Notes: generated from the letters alone by a model not told the origin. A stretch of DNA of 16,367 bases from Candidatus Aegiribacteria sp. (GCA_030640155.1 DAOWJX010000333.1:1-16367); one strand, 5' to 3'; shown: positions 1-7,728, counted from the stretch's first letter. Program-made: numbers and translations.

Positions 1-986
1 AGCTTCTGAGCATGCTGAACACCCTTCTCGAATTCAAGCCGTTCCTCCTCTGCCCTTCTTCGATCCGAAATGTCTCGAACAGTTGACTGGAGGTAATCCT
101 CTCCTGCGATAGACACCCTGTTCAGAGCCACTTCCGCATGGAACGGAGTCCCATCCCATCTGCAGTGAAGCCATTCGAAAAGCTGGGGATTATCTTTTGT
201 TGCTTCTATTGCTCTTCTTTCTCCTGAAACGCGGGATTTCGTACCGTCAGGCTGGAGTTCGGGAGAAAAACGGTAAGGTGATTTCCCAGTAATCTGCTCT
301 CTCGTGCAACCGAACATCGTCAGGGTTACCGGATTGCAGTCCACAATCCTGTAATCCTTCATTATGAATATCGCGTCCCTTGCTGAACTGAAAAGATTAC
401 GGTAGCGCTGTTCGCTTTCCCTCAGCGCGTTCTCCGCCTTTTTTCGTTCAAGTATTTCACGCATGAGCATATCGTGTGAAAGACATCCTGCAAGTGATAC
501 CGCGAATTTTGAAACAACACTTCTAAGCTGGTTGATTTCCCTTTTTCCGAAAGGCTTTTTTCTGGATACTGAGTATAGTTTGAGAACACCTATTTCATTC
601 AGAGGAAATATTGTAAACACTCCCCTGTCCATTCCGCTTTCAGTTACCAGTTCCTGAAAAGCTTCCTCAGAAGAGGGTACGCTTACAACTTCACCGGTTC
701 TGAGTGCTTCAAAAAGTGGACTGTTAATCGAAAGATGAGTTTCCTTTACCTTGAACTCAGGATGGGCATAAATGAGGGAGACTCCATCAGAATCCTGTTT
801 TTTTAGAAGGAAAACATCTCTGATCCAGACGGATACGAATCCCAGATTCTTTCTCAACATCAGTGCCTTGAGAAACCCAATGCAGTTTTCCCTTACTTTG
901 ATAGAAGTACCAATTGAAAGCGATAGCTCGTAGAGAAGAGAAATCTCCTGAATAATCTTTCCGGAATCCGTACTGTTCTTACTCAT
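1..986 (-). CDS. GAF-PAS sensor histidine kinase, N-terminal part (cut by window edge)
   Basis: Open reading frame from ATG at 986 to the left edge, about 328 codons with no stop. Residues about 15-160 look like a GAF-type sensor domain: they follow the opening EISLLYELSLSIGTSI and include a short FPLNEIGVLKLYS segment. About residues 190-320 form a PAS domain, with SEQRYRNLF at its start, the core DAIFIMKDYRIVDCNP, and the PAC ending STVRDISDRRRAEEER. The last visible residues, VQHAQKL, match the start of the H-box helix that precedes the kinase core in many PAS kinases, so the HisKA and ATPase domains should lie outside the window. No membrane segment is visible, suggesting a cytoplasmic sensor. 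The start overlaps the end of the FIST gene by 8 bases, so the two are probably co-translated and work together. The kinase assignment rests on the H-box lead-in; a PAS-containing diguanylate cyclase or similar output is less likely. Confidence 0.82.
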   Translation of the reverse strand, partial: MSKNSTDSGKIIQEISLLYELSLSIGTSIKVRENCIGFLKALMLRKNLGFVSVWIRDVFLLKKQDSDGVSLIYAHPEFKVKETHLSINSPLFEALRTGEVVSVPSSEEAFQELVTESGMDRGVFTIFPLNEIGVLKLYSVSRKKPFGKREINQLRSVVSKFAVSLAGCLSHDMLMREILERKKAENALRESEQRYRNLFSSARDAIFIMKDYRIVDCNPVTLTMFGCTREQITGKSPYRFSPELQPDGTKSRVSGERRAIEATKDNPQLFEWLHCRWDGTPFHAEVALNRVSIAGEDYLQSTVRDISDRRRAEEERLEFEKGVQHAQK

Positions 987-2100
987 ACAGAACCATTACA
1001 ACCGTCGTAAGATTCAGATATTCAAGATATCGCTCTCCCAGGGATGAAATCTCTCCAAGCGTAAGGACACCCTCAGGTATTTCCTCGTCATCAGCAGGCT
1101 GGACTCCACGATTGATTGCCTTGAGTTCTTCAGGATATTCATTTTCAAGAAGAAGCGCTCTTGATATGCAGTCGGAGACAAGACAGTGACAAATCCTTCT
1201 ACCGGAAGGTACCCGGCAATCTTCCGCAGCCATCTGTGCCGCCTTGATAAGAGACTCTTTGTTGCCTCCGAGAATGTCGACTACCGCATTGCCCTGCACT
1301 TCCCCTCCACAGACAATGTCTCCGTCAGCGGTCAGAGCAACCGTGGCACGTCCGATATTTTCACAGCCCTCCCTGAATAATCCAAGAGGATATTCCTTTG
1401 CTATATCGTAGAAGTCGCATTCAGAAAACTTCCTGCCCGAATCCTTCTCAACAGCCTTGCGGTACACCTCAAAGGCATTTTCCCAGTTGAATTCACTGAT
1501 CATGTTTCGATCCGTTCGCGTCGCGACAAGCGGACCCATCATTCTCTTCCAGCCATGCCGGACGCCAAGAGAACTCTCAAGTTTCACAAGAAATACTATC
1601 GCGGCATTATTGAAAAACCCTTCGGATGAGAAAAGGCAAAGGTCCTTCTTCATGCTCTGGTAACCGGCTCCTCCTCCGAAGTAATTAACGGAATTTCCCA
1701 GCTTGTTCAACATTTCCGAGAGAAACAATCCGATATTAGGAGCCATCCCGTCGATCAGAATAATGGCCGTGTATTTCGCACCGGATTCTATATTCTGAAC
1801 TCCGCTGAAATCAGGAATCTTTAAGGCGTCCGGTTCCTTAATACAGACAATAGCCGGTTTCTCTATTCCGGGCATTTTACGGATGATCGCGCCTTTGGTG
1901 GATTTTGATTCTCCATGAATGACCCCCGGGAAAATCCCTCCGAAAAAACATATCCCTTTCTCATTCAGATCACATACCAGACCTTCAATATCAGGTATGC
2001 TGTCCTCCGCGATAAGAATCATGACCACTTCGTTGTCTTTCACGTCAAGCCCGGAAACGGTTTTGACGATACTATCTCGATTCACTTCAGCCAGAAACAT
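979..2100 (-). CDS. FIST-domain sensor protein
   Basis: A FIST (F-box and intracellular signal transduction) protein of 373 aa when started at ATG 2100. FIST domains are thought to bind small ligands such as amino acids. The N-terminal half has alternating strands (NEVVMILIAED, KGICFFGGIFPGVI) and the mid part has the typical glycine run YFGGGAGY followed by LGVRHGWKRM. The C-terminal half (VALTADGDIVCGGEVQGN, RICHCLVSDCISRALLLE) fits the FIST_C domain. The frame stays open to a GTG at 2244, but that start has no ribosome site and lies just after a strong hairpin. ATG 2100 has AGGAGG close upstream, and a good promoter lies within the would-be extension, so I chose 2100. The gene overlaps the downstream GAF/PAS kinase by 8 bases. 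FIST genes are often paired with kinases, so it probably supplies or tunes the kinase's input. Confidence 0.85.
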   Translation of the reverse strand: MFLAEVNRDSIVKTVSGLDVKDNEVVMILIAEDSIPDIEGLVCDLNEKGICFFGGIFPGVIHGESKSTKGAIIRKMPGIEKPAIVCIKEPDALKIPDFSGVQNIESGAKYTAIILIDGMAPNIGLFLSEMLNKLGNSVNYFGGGAGYQSMKKDLCLFSSEGFFNNAAIVFLVKLESSLGVRHGWKRMMGPLVATRTDRNMISEFNWENAFEVYRKAVEKDSGRKFSECDFYDIAKEYPLGLFREGCENIGRATVALTADGDIVCGGEVQGNAVVDILGGNKESLIKAAQMAAEDCRVPSGRRICHCLVSDCISRALLLENEYPEELKAINRGVQPADDEEIPEGVLTLGEISSLGERYLEYLNLTTVVMVLYE

Positions 2101-2134
2101 ATTCCTCCTCGCTTTTCTGCTTACCCTTATAATT

Positions 2135-2163
2135 ATTCTATCCGAATTTTGATCCGACGCCAA
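2135..2163 (-). promoter_or_regulatory. Sigma70-like promoter of the FIST-kinase pair
   Basis: On the minus strand, TTGGCG (2163-2158), a 17-base spacer and TAGAAT (2140-2135). The expected transcription start is near 2128, giving a leader of about 28 bases that contains AGGAGG before ATG 2100. This is read from sequence only. It supports 2100 rather than GTG 2244 as the start of the FIST gene. Confidence 0.55.
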
Positions 2164-2248
2164 GCAGAAGTATTTCTCGGGAAGAGACTCTCCCGGACAT
2201 AAGTCAAATTCAAACTGTCTCAGATGACGATATTCAACCTCCACGAAA

Positions 2249-2274
2249 GAGGGGAGGATGAATACCCTCCCCTC
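2249..2274 (-). terminator. Hairpin after the C25 peptidase gene
   Basis: Perfect 9-bp inverted repeat, GAGGGGAGG (2249-2257) and CCTCCCCTC (2266-2274), with an 8-base loop. It starts 25 bases downstream of the peptidase stop codon. On the minus strand the stem is followed only by TTTCG, so the U-tract is short. It is a plausible terminator separating the peptidase from the FIST-kinase unit, but it may terminate weakly or mainly protect the mRNA 3' end. Confidence 0.55.
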
Positions 2275-2298
2275 TACAGATCGGTCACTGAAAGATCT

Positions 2299-4704
2299 TT
2301 ATCTGAGAACCATCACCGACTTCGAATCGGTAAATCCTGGTATCGAGAGTTGGAGGTGGTAAATCCCTGCGGGAACCGTACTTCCATGCCCGTCAGTAAG
2401 ATCCCACATAATGCTATGTTCGCCGCTTTGAAGCTCTCCGTCATGAATGGTAGCAATTTTTCTCCCGCTTAAATCAAACACATCAATCGTAACGTTCGAT
2501 ATTGACGATGTGCTGAAGTTAAGAACCGCTGACTGGTATGCAGGGCTCGGAGCCAGATAATTCAGCCTGTTGCTCAGAACGGGTGATTCAGTCTCTTCGT
2601 TACCAACACCGGTAACATCGATTGAGTTCAGATAGGTATTGAAGTTTCTGGCCCACACGGTAATGTAAATCGTACCTGTAGTACTAGGTTCCACAAGTAT
2701 CTCAGCCTGACCGGAAGCGTTCGTTTCGACCACTTCGTAAACATCGCCAGTCTGCCAGTCTCCTTTCTGCAGGCATACTCTTGCATTCTCGACAGGAGCG
2801 GTGCCTTCACTAACAGTCACATTTATGTATGTAGAACCGTTAATGGTACTCGGATGTGTGACTTTAAGCTCTCCGGCAGCTTCTGTCCACATAGGCAGTT
2901 CCGGATCACCAAAAAGAGTGTATTCCTTCAAGCACCAGTCCATGTAGGTGCTGCAGGGGGGAACATAGTAATCCATACTTGTCGCGTGGGCGATGCCGAG
3001 GTTGTAAATATCGGTTTCCCAGTGATCAATGTAGAATCTTATGCACAGCATCTCGCTCGGACCTTTACACGGACCGGCGAAATTGCCCCAACCGTATCTC
3101 GTATTGAAGCATCCGAATCCACCACCCTCAGGCGACGCGAGCCATGCGTCGGCACAGCACTCGTAGCCATCGAGGTAACCTATATGGCATGAAATGGATT
3201 GCCAGAGAGCGGGAAGCCCTCCAGACGATATGTTCGTCTGATTCATGATATGATCCACGGTATAGTTGCTGTAGGCAGATGTCCACATATAGGTTTTACT
3301 GCCGTGGCTTGCATGGTAGACATGATGCGGACCTGCATTGATCATGTTTATTGTATTTGTTGCGTTGTTCGTCCCGTTGGACTCGTAAAGTTTTTCCTCT
3401 TCCCAATCGCTGCTTGGAATGTAGGCGGAGATTGCCTCCGCGGAAGCACTGCCGGGAATATATGGGGAACTCCAGAGTATTCCTGTCGTATATCCTATCC
3501 TCAGCTCTCTTGGGCCTGTCTCAAAATAATCGACTGACTGAATGCCCTCATACAGAAGCACCTTGTCGATAAAAAGATCGGCTTCCGGTAAAGTATTCAC
3601 GCTGGCTCTGCCGACAAAGAGATCAGGGTGGTAGTCGACCTGGTCATAACCCGCAGGTTGAGGATATACATATGGATAGGGAACCTCACCCCAGATTCCG
3701 TTGCCGTTGGCGTTCCAAAGATCGTTTCCGGGAATAATATCGTTTATATCAACGAAGTAGAGGTCAGCGGGTGCGATCTCCGAATATGACGAACTTCCAA
3801 CCAGCTTCGCATCGCGGCATACAACTTTGTCATCGTCACCGAAGATCAGGACATAATCAGTACCTTCATAGCGGCAGTCAGTCAGAAAAGCTCTCATGCT
3901 CTGTGGAAGGTCAACACACGAGGAATACTGTGACTCAACCCAATTTGTTGTGTAAACATTCGCTGGAACGCCTTTTAAGGTTTTCCAGTCAGCCAGCAGC
4001 TGAGCCTGAAGCTGGTATTCCGGATTGGTGATAATCACGTACTGCCCGTACTCAAGGTCTCTTTCCGGGATGATAACGGCACCCGAGGGACTGACGCCGT
4101 CAGGATTTACGACGAATCTTCCGGCGATGTCCATGGCCTTATCCTCGCTGGCCAGGGTCCTCCTGATAACAAGATTGACAGAAGGGTCAATCTCATAGGT
4201 CACCCGAAGAGTCATCTGTGATAGAACCTGGATGGTCCTGCTGGCAGGATTCCACCTCACCGGATAAACCACCGCATACGCGATGGGTATTCCCCAGTAA
4301 ACACTTGAGCTGTGCAGAGACGCCATACTTCGAGGATAGGGGGTATCCCTTCCATAAATTTCAGGGTCGGGAGATGCCTGTATGTAATCCATCTCAAATG
4401 AAAGCGGAACCGGCTCATTTGCCGGCATTACATCGTAACTACCGACCAGATTTATATAATCGGCATCGACAACTTCGATCCCGGTTGCGCTGCAGCCGGT
4501 AGGAAGGGCAATCCTCACCGGCATAATCGGAAGACAGGGTGCTCCCTCATGGCTTATGTAAGGCAGTCTGGAAGCAGTCACCGCGGTGTAGATTCCCTCA
4601 GAAACAAGGCTGACATCAGCCATGTCAAAGGGAATTGTAACCGTCAGTTCTCCTGCAGCACTGAATGCAACAACAATGAGAAGCAGCAGAGTTACTTTAA
4701 ACAT
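2299..4704 (-). CDS. Secreted C25 (gingipain-type) cysteine peptidase
   Basis: An 801-aa exported protease. ATG 4704 is preferred over the upstream in-frame ATG at 4749 because it follows a strong GGAGGAGG site and begins a signal peptide (MFKVTLLLLIVVAFSAAGE). Residues about 25-200 resemble the C25 propeptide. The catalytic region starts near residue 222 (YVIITNPEYQLQAQLLADWK). The family's catalytic pair is visible: His467 in HASHGS and Cys506 in QSISCHIG, about the spacing seen in gingipains. Residues about 610-700 (LKVTHPSTINGSTYINVTVS onward) match the C25-associated Ig-like domain. The last 70 residues (VTIDVFDLSGRKI ... PAGIYHLQLSI ... KSVMVLR) resemble a FlgD Ig or type IX sorting tail. 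It probably acts outside the cell or on its surface in protein breakdown. Cleavage specificity cannot be read from sequence. It is transcribed alone, divergently from the gene at 4879. Confidence 0.88.
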   Translation of the reverse strand: MFKVTLLLLIVVAFSAAGELTVTIPFDMADVSLVSEGIYTAVTASRLPYISHEGAPCLPIMPVRIALPTGCSATGIEVVDADYINLVGSYDVMPANEPVPLSFEMDYIQASPDPEIYGRDTPYPRSMASLHSSSVYWGIPIAYAVVYPVRWNPASRTIQVLSQMTLRVTYEIDPSVNLVIRRTLASEDKAMDIAGRFVVNPDGVSPSGAVIIPERDLEYGQYVIITNPEYQLQAQLLADWKTLKGVPANVYTTNWVESQYSSCVDLPQSMRAFLTDCRYEGTDYVLIFGDDDKVVCRDAKLVGSSSYSEIAPADLYFVDINDIIPGNDLWNANGNGIWGEVPYPYVYPQPAGYDQVDYHPDLFVGRASVNTLPEADLFIDKVLLYEGIQSVDYFETGPRELRIGYTTGILWSSPYIPGSASAEAISAYIPSSDWEEEKLYESNGTNNATNTINMINAGPHHVYHASHGSKTYMWTSAYSNYTVDHIMNQTNISSGGLPALWQSISCHIGYLDGYECCADAWLASPEGGGFGCFNTRYGWGNFAGPCKGPSEMLCIRFYIDHWETDIYNLGIAHATSMDYYVPPCSTYMDWCLKEYTLFGDPELPMWTEAAGELKVTHPSTINGSTYINVTVSEGTAPVENARVCLQKGDWQTGDVYEVVETNASGQAEILVEPSTTGTIYITVWARNFNTYLNSIDVTGVGNEETESPVLSNRLNYLAPSPAYQSAVLNFSTSSISNVTIDVFDLSGRKIATIHDGELQSGEHSIMWDLTDGHGSTVPAGIYHLQLSIPGFTDSKSVMVLR

Positions 4705-4762
4705 GTTTACACGTCCTCCTCCCCGAGGATTAATATGTAATATTAGCATTAATCATAGTATC

Positions 4763-4792
4763 TTGATATTGCTATACCTATAAGACTATATG
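4763..4792 (+). promoter_or_regulatory. Candidate promoter for the gene at 4879
   Basis: TTGATA (4763-4768), an 18-base spacer and TATATG (4787-4792) in the 174-base divergent gap between the peptidase and the methyltransferase-like gene. The predicted leader is about 80 bases. The gap is AT-rich with several TATA-like words, so the exact hexamers are uncertain. The minus-strand promoter of the peptidase should lie in the same gap, but I could not single it out. Confidence 0.35.
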
Positions 4793-4878
4793 TGCAATCT
4801 TTACTGACAGAGCAAGGAGAACATTACAGAACCCGTTTTTGCCTGTATATTGAACATCCATAAGTACAGGAGGAAAAG

Positions 4879-5772
4879 ATGAAGGCTGGCACCAGAAAGA
4901 ATCTGATCGAGAAGGGCATGAGAGCCGGCGATACAGATATGTACGATGAGGATCTGATATGGTCCCGGAACAGCAGAGACAAGATAGACATCGGTGAAGT
5001 GCTCATGCAGGTGATCAGAGTGATGAATAGAGTCCTTCCAGTATCCCGGAAACTTCGAGTTCTTTCCATCGGTTCCGGATCTGAACCACAGTTTCTTATT
5101 CTGGAATCAGCCTTCCGGGGAGGTATGTACCTTCTCGATATCGACAGTGTGCCGCTTTCCATCGTCAGGGATCGGGCTCAAAGGCAGTGGATAGAACATG
5201 TTACCACTATCCGGGCGGATTACAACAGGGTTCTTGTCCAGCCCGAAAAGGCGGAAGAGTTCCTGAAGGACAAACTGGACGGAAGAATACTGGATCTGAT
5301 TACTCTCCATCATTCTCTTTACTACTGCGAAGAATCGATCTGGAAAGAATTCTTTGAAAGCCTTTACCTGAAGATTCTTGCCCGTCGGGGAGCGATTCAC
5401 GCTGTGATGATGGCTTCAAACAGCGAAGACCGGTACTCCACAACCTGGCTCTACAATCATTTTGCCGGTAAATTTTTCAATTGCCGTAATGATCAGGACC
5501 TGAACTCCTTTGGCAGGGAACTGGAGAAGAACAGAGTATTCAGCAAAGCGAAGTTCTTAAGGGAAACTCACAGCGTTAATTTCTTTATTGATGATTTCGA
5601 GAAATTCATGGCGGTGATCTGGATGATCCTTCTCTACCCCAACGTGCACAAGTACACTCCTGAACAGAAAGAGGAAATCACCGATCATATCTTTGACAAT
5701 TTCTGGATGAAGAAGAAACCGCTCGTTCAGATGCAGGACCATCTTGTTATCCATAGGAACCAGCTGCCATGA
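4879..5772 (+). CDS. Class I SAM-dependent methyltransferase-like protein
   Basis: A 297-aa soluble protein starting at ATG 4879, with AGGAGG five bases upstream. Residues 61-70 (VLSIGSGSEP) look like motif I of a Rossmann-fold methyltransferase. An acidic residue at the end of the next strand (YLLDID, about 84-89) would bind the ribose of S-adenosylmethionine. DLITLHHSLYYC (139-150) resembles motif IV. The C-terminal half (FAGKFFNCRNDQDLNSFGRE onward) is not recognised and may set substrate choice. No signal peptide or membrane segment is present. Substrate unknown. The gene stands alone, with the Y1 transposase element beginning 15 bases after its stop, so its original downstream neighbour may have been separated from it. 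Fold confidence is fair; function is not assigned. Confidence 0.65.
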   Translation: MKAGTRKNLIEKGMRAGDTDMYDEDLIWSRNSRDKIDIGEVLMQVIRVMNRVLPVSRKLRVLSIGSGSEPQFLILESAFRGGMYLLDIDSVPLSIVRDRAQRQWIEHVTTIRADYNRVLVQPEKAEEFLKDKLDGRILDLITLHHSLYYCEESIWKEFFESLYLKILARRGAIHAVMMASNSEDRYSTTWLYNHFAGKFFNCRNDQDLNSFGRELEKNRVFSKAKFLRETHSVNFFIDDFEKFMAVIWMILLYPNVHKYTPEQKEEITDHIFDNFWMKKKPLVQMQDHLVIHRNQLP

Positions 5773-5788
5773 ACATTGGGAACATTGG
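5771..5788 (+). repeat. Two tandem copies of GAACATTGG at the element's left edge
   Basis: GAACATTGG occurs twice head to tail (5771-5779 and 5780-5788). The second copy runs into the first two G of the left terminal repeat. It may be part of the insertion target or a product of insertion or slippage. The right side of the element has no such duplication; only CA-TGGGG is shared with the outer right end. Confidence 0.6.
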
Positions 5789-5810
5789 GGTCAAATCTTT
5801 ACTCTTGACA
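5787..5810 (+). repeat. Left terminal inverted repeat of the Y1 transposase element
   Basis: 24 bases, starting GGGGTCAAATCTTT and ending CTCTTGACA. It matches the reverse complement of 6833-6856 at 23 of 24 positions (A versus C at position 15). Inside it GTCAA and TTGAC could pair as a 5-bp stem with a 10-base loop, the kind of small hairpin Y1 transposases can recognise. Its inner end TTGACA doubles as the -35 of the transposase promoter. Confidence 0.88.
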
Positions 5811-5832
5811 AATACTACCGATATACTACTAT
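5805..5832 (+). promoter_or_regulatory. Transposase promoter with its -35 inside the terminal repeat
   Basis: A consensus TTGACA (5805-5810) forms the inner end of the left repeat, followed by a 16-base spacer and TACTAT (5827-5832). Only six bases separate the -10 from ATG 5839, so transcription should start at or next to the start codon. No convincing ribosome site is present (only TTGGAAC). The mRNA is therefore predicted to be leaderless. Confidence 0.6.
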
Positions 5833-5838
5833 TGGAAC

Positions 5839-6852
5839 ATGACTAGATCTTTAAGAATTCAGTATCCGGGTGCCTATTATCATGTCACCTGCCGCGGGAA
5901 CGAAAAAAAGGTGATATTCACAGATGCACAGGATAAAAAAACTTTCCTGGAGAAACTTTCACTATCCCTGGAAATATATAATGTGTCTCTTCTAGCATAT
6001 GTATGTATGCCAAACCACTTCCATCTACTTGCAACCACTCCGGACGGTAATCTGTCTGAATTTATGCGTCATTTCAATATTTCCTACACCTCAGCTTTCA
6101 ATCGCAGGCATAGCCGGGTGGGACATCTTTATCAGGGAAGATATAAATCCTTTCTGATTGATTCTGATAATTATCTTCTAAGGGTATCCCGATATATTCA
6201 TCTGAATCCGATACGTATTGAGTCTTATGCCGAGAAATCAATTGATGATAAAATTGGTATACTCCTCAAGTACAAAGACAGCAGTTTATCAGGGTATTTC
6301 TCAGTAGGGAAAAGAAAGGATTTTGTTAATTACAACATTGTTCTGAAATATATAGGTGGAGATAATCGCAGTGGCAGGCAGGAGTATCGAAAATTCATAG
6401 AACTGGGTATTGATCAGAAAACAGAAAAGCCTCTTGAATCAGGAAAAGGGTTAGGGATTGTAGGAGAAGCTGACTTTGTTCAATCGATTAAAGAAAAATT
6501 CCTGAGTATGGAGGCATCCGAAAGAGAACAACCTGCCCTGAGGGAATTAAGAAAAATATTCGAGCCAGATGAGCTGATCAATAATTTTGCATATCTTATC
6601 AGTAAGAGCAGGGGTGATGTATGTCAGCGTGGTAAAAGATCTGTGGAAAGATCAATGCTGATGGAATTGCTGTACCGTTTCTGTCGGATAACCCAACCTG
6701 AAATTGGAAGACTATTGGGTGGGATTGACTATAGTTCAGTTAGTCAGGCAAGGAAAAGATTACGTATTAAATTGGAAAACGATTCACAACTGAAGAAAAA
6801 CTTTGATAAATTAATTGATCAGTTGATTCAAATGTCAAGAGGAAAGATTTGA
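5839..6852 (+). CDS. REP-associated-type tyrosine transposase (Y1_Tnp) with DnaA-like C-terminal domain
   Basis: A 337-aa HUH single-strand transposase. The start at 5839 gives the family's usual opening (MTRSLRIQYPGAYYHVTCRG). The metal-binding HUH motif is His60-Phe-His62 in MPNHFHLL. The likely nucleophile is Tyr112 in DNYLLRVSRYIHLNPIR, close to the position known in E. coli TnpA-REP. Residues about 270-325 (MLMELLYRFCRITQPEIGRL, then DYSSVSQARKRL) resemble the helix-turn-helix of the DnaA C-terminal domain and would bind DNA. All key residues are present and the frame is intact, so it may be active. It would nick and rejoin single-stranded DNA at the ends of its own element and possibly at related repeats, such as those at 12454-12988. 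Its last 18 bases overlap the opposite-strand homocysteine methyltransferase gene. Confidence 0.93.
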   Translation: MTRSLRIQYPGAYYHVTCRGNEKKVIFTDAQDKKTFLEKLSLSLEIYNVSLLAYVCMPNHFHLLATTPDGNLSEFMRHFNISYTSAFNRRHSRVGHLYQGRYKSFLIDSDNYLLRVSRYIHLNPIRIESYAEKSIDDKIGILLKYKDSSLSGYFSVGKRKDFVNYNIVLKYIGGDNRSGRQEYRKFIELGIDQKTEKPLESGKGLGIVGEADFVQSIKEKFLSMEASEREQPALRELRKIFEPDELINNFAYLISKSRGDVCQRGKRSVERSMLMELLYRFCRITQPEIGRLLGGIDYSSVSQARKRLRIKLENDSQLKKNFDKLIDQLIQMSRGKI

Positions 6853-6856
6853 CCCC
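6833..6856 (-). repeat. Right terminal inverted repeat of the Y1 transposase element
   Basis: Reverse complement of the left repeat with one mismatch. It contains the stop codon of the transposase on the plus strand. On the minus strand it encodes the last residues (GSNLSS) and the stop of the homocysteine methyltransferase. Outside the repeat, CACTGGGG resembles the CATTGGGG of the left edge, so the true element may be two to four bases longer at each end. Confidence 0.88.
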
Positions 6857-7728
6857 AGTGCCTTTTTGATGGCCCGGATATGTTCAGGGGTTGTTCCGCA
6901 GCAGCCTCCGATTATTGAGACACCGGCATCCACCAGTTCCTTTGCTTTCAGCGCCATGAATTCAGGTGTTTCCGGATAAACAAGCTCCCCGTTCTCAATC
7001 AAGGGAAGGCCGGCATTTGACTGGATTATAAGAGGAAGAGAAGTGTGTTTTCTGTATTCCCTGGCAATCCTTATCATGTTTTCGATTCCGTTCCCGCAGT
7101 TGGAACCGACTACATCCGCACCAGCTTCTTCCAATTCGTGTGATGTCTTTTCAATTGTATCGCCCATGATCGTGAAAAATCCTTTAGGGGTCGGATCGTA
7201 AGTCATGGCAGCCATGACAGGGATTCCCGGTGCCTTCGACTTTGCGGCTCTCACAGCCAGGAGTGCTTCTCTAAGGTCCATCATCGTCTCGATACAGATT
7301 ACATCGCATCCCGATTCCGCAAAAGCCTGCATCTGTATTTCAAAACTATCGCAGATAACCTCTGGATCGGTATCACCATAGGGTTTCAGAATTTTTCCGC
7401 ATGGACCGCAGGATGCCGATACATACGCTTTTCCCGCAACAACCTTCGTAACGGCGTTCACTGCATTCCTGTTGATCAGTACCGCTTTATCTTCCAGAGA
7501 GTAAGATGCAAGTTTAAGAGGAGACCCCCCGAACGTATTCGTCTGGATTATGTCAGCTCCGGCATCAAGGTAAAGCCCGGCGATATCCTCCAATATATCG
7601 AGCCTTGAGAGATTCAATCCTTCAGGGCATTCACCGCTTTTAAGCCCTCTTTCAAACAGCATGGTTCCCATGGCTCCGTCAGCGATCAGTATTTCACCAT
7701 TGTGGAGACGCTCAAGAAGTTTTTTCAT
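6835..7728 (-). CDS. Zinc-dependent homocysteine S-methyltransferase (MetH Hcy-domain type)
   Basis: A 297-aa protein that should accept a methyl group onto homocysteine to give methionine. Recognition rests on ILIADGAMGTML near the N terminus, IIQTNTFGGSPLKL, and the three zinc ligands of the family: Cys211 in GSNCGNG, and Cys276-Cys277 in GGCCGTTPEHIR. The start is ATG 7728, which overlaps the corrinoid gene's stop (TGATG), rather than the TTG three bases earlier; this implies translational coupling. The length equals the homocysteine domain of MetH alone, with no folate or B12 domain attached, and a separate B12 protein lies immediately upstream. The final residues GSNLSS and the stop are encoded within the inserted element's right repeat, so the native C-terminal tail has been replaced. 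The catalytic core ends before that point, so the enzyme is probably still active. Confidence 0.9.
   Translation of the reverse strand: MKKLLERLHNGEILIADGAMGTMLFERGLKSGECPEGLNLSRLDILEDIAGLYLDAGADIIQTNTFGGSPLKLASYSLEDKAVLINRNAVNAVTKVVAGKAYVSASCGPCGKILKPYGDTDPEVICDSFEIQMQAFAESGCDVICIETMMDLREALLAVRAAKSKAPGIPVMAAMTYDPTPKGFFTIMGDTIEKTSHELEEAGADVVGSNCGNGIENMIRIAREYRKHTSLPLIIQSNAGLPLIENGELVYPETPEFMALKAKELVDAGVSIIGGCCGTTPEHIRAIKKALGSNLSS

Larger units (their letters stand above)
5787..6856 (+). mobile_element. Y1 (HUH) transposase element with 24-nt inverted ends, 1070 bp
   Basis: Near-perfect 24-nt inverted repeats bound a single transposase gene that fills the interval, and the transposase stop codon lies within the right repeat. 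The interior is visibly more AT-rich than the flanking genes, in keeping with acquired DNA. No direct target duplication is apparent outside the repeats, as expected for Y1 single-strand transposition. It sits between the convergent 3' ends of the methyltransferase-like gene and the homocysteine methyltransferase gene. Confidence 0.8.

Noticed and set aside
1920..1926. Another TGACCCC word resembling the outer end of the inverted repeats
   Set aside because: Only seven bases match. The following positions do not fit the TCT, TT or CA pattern, and it lies inside the FIST coding region.
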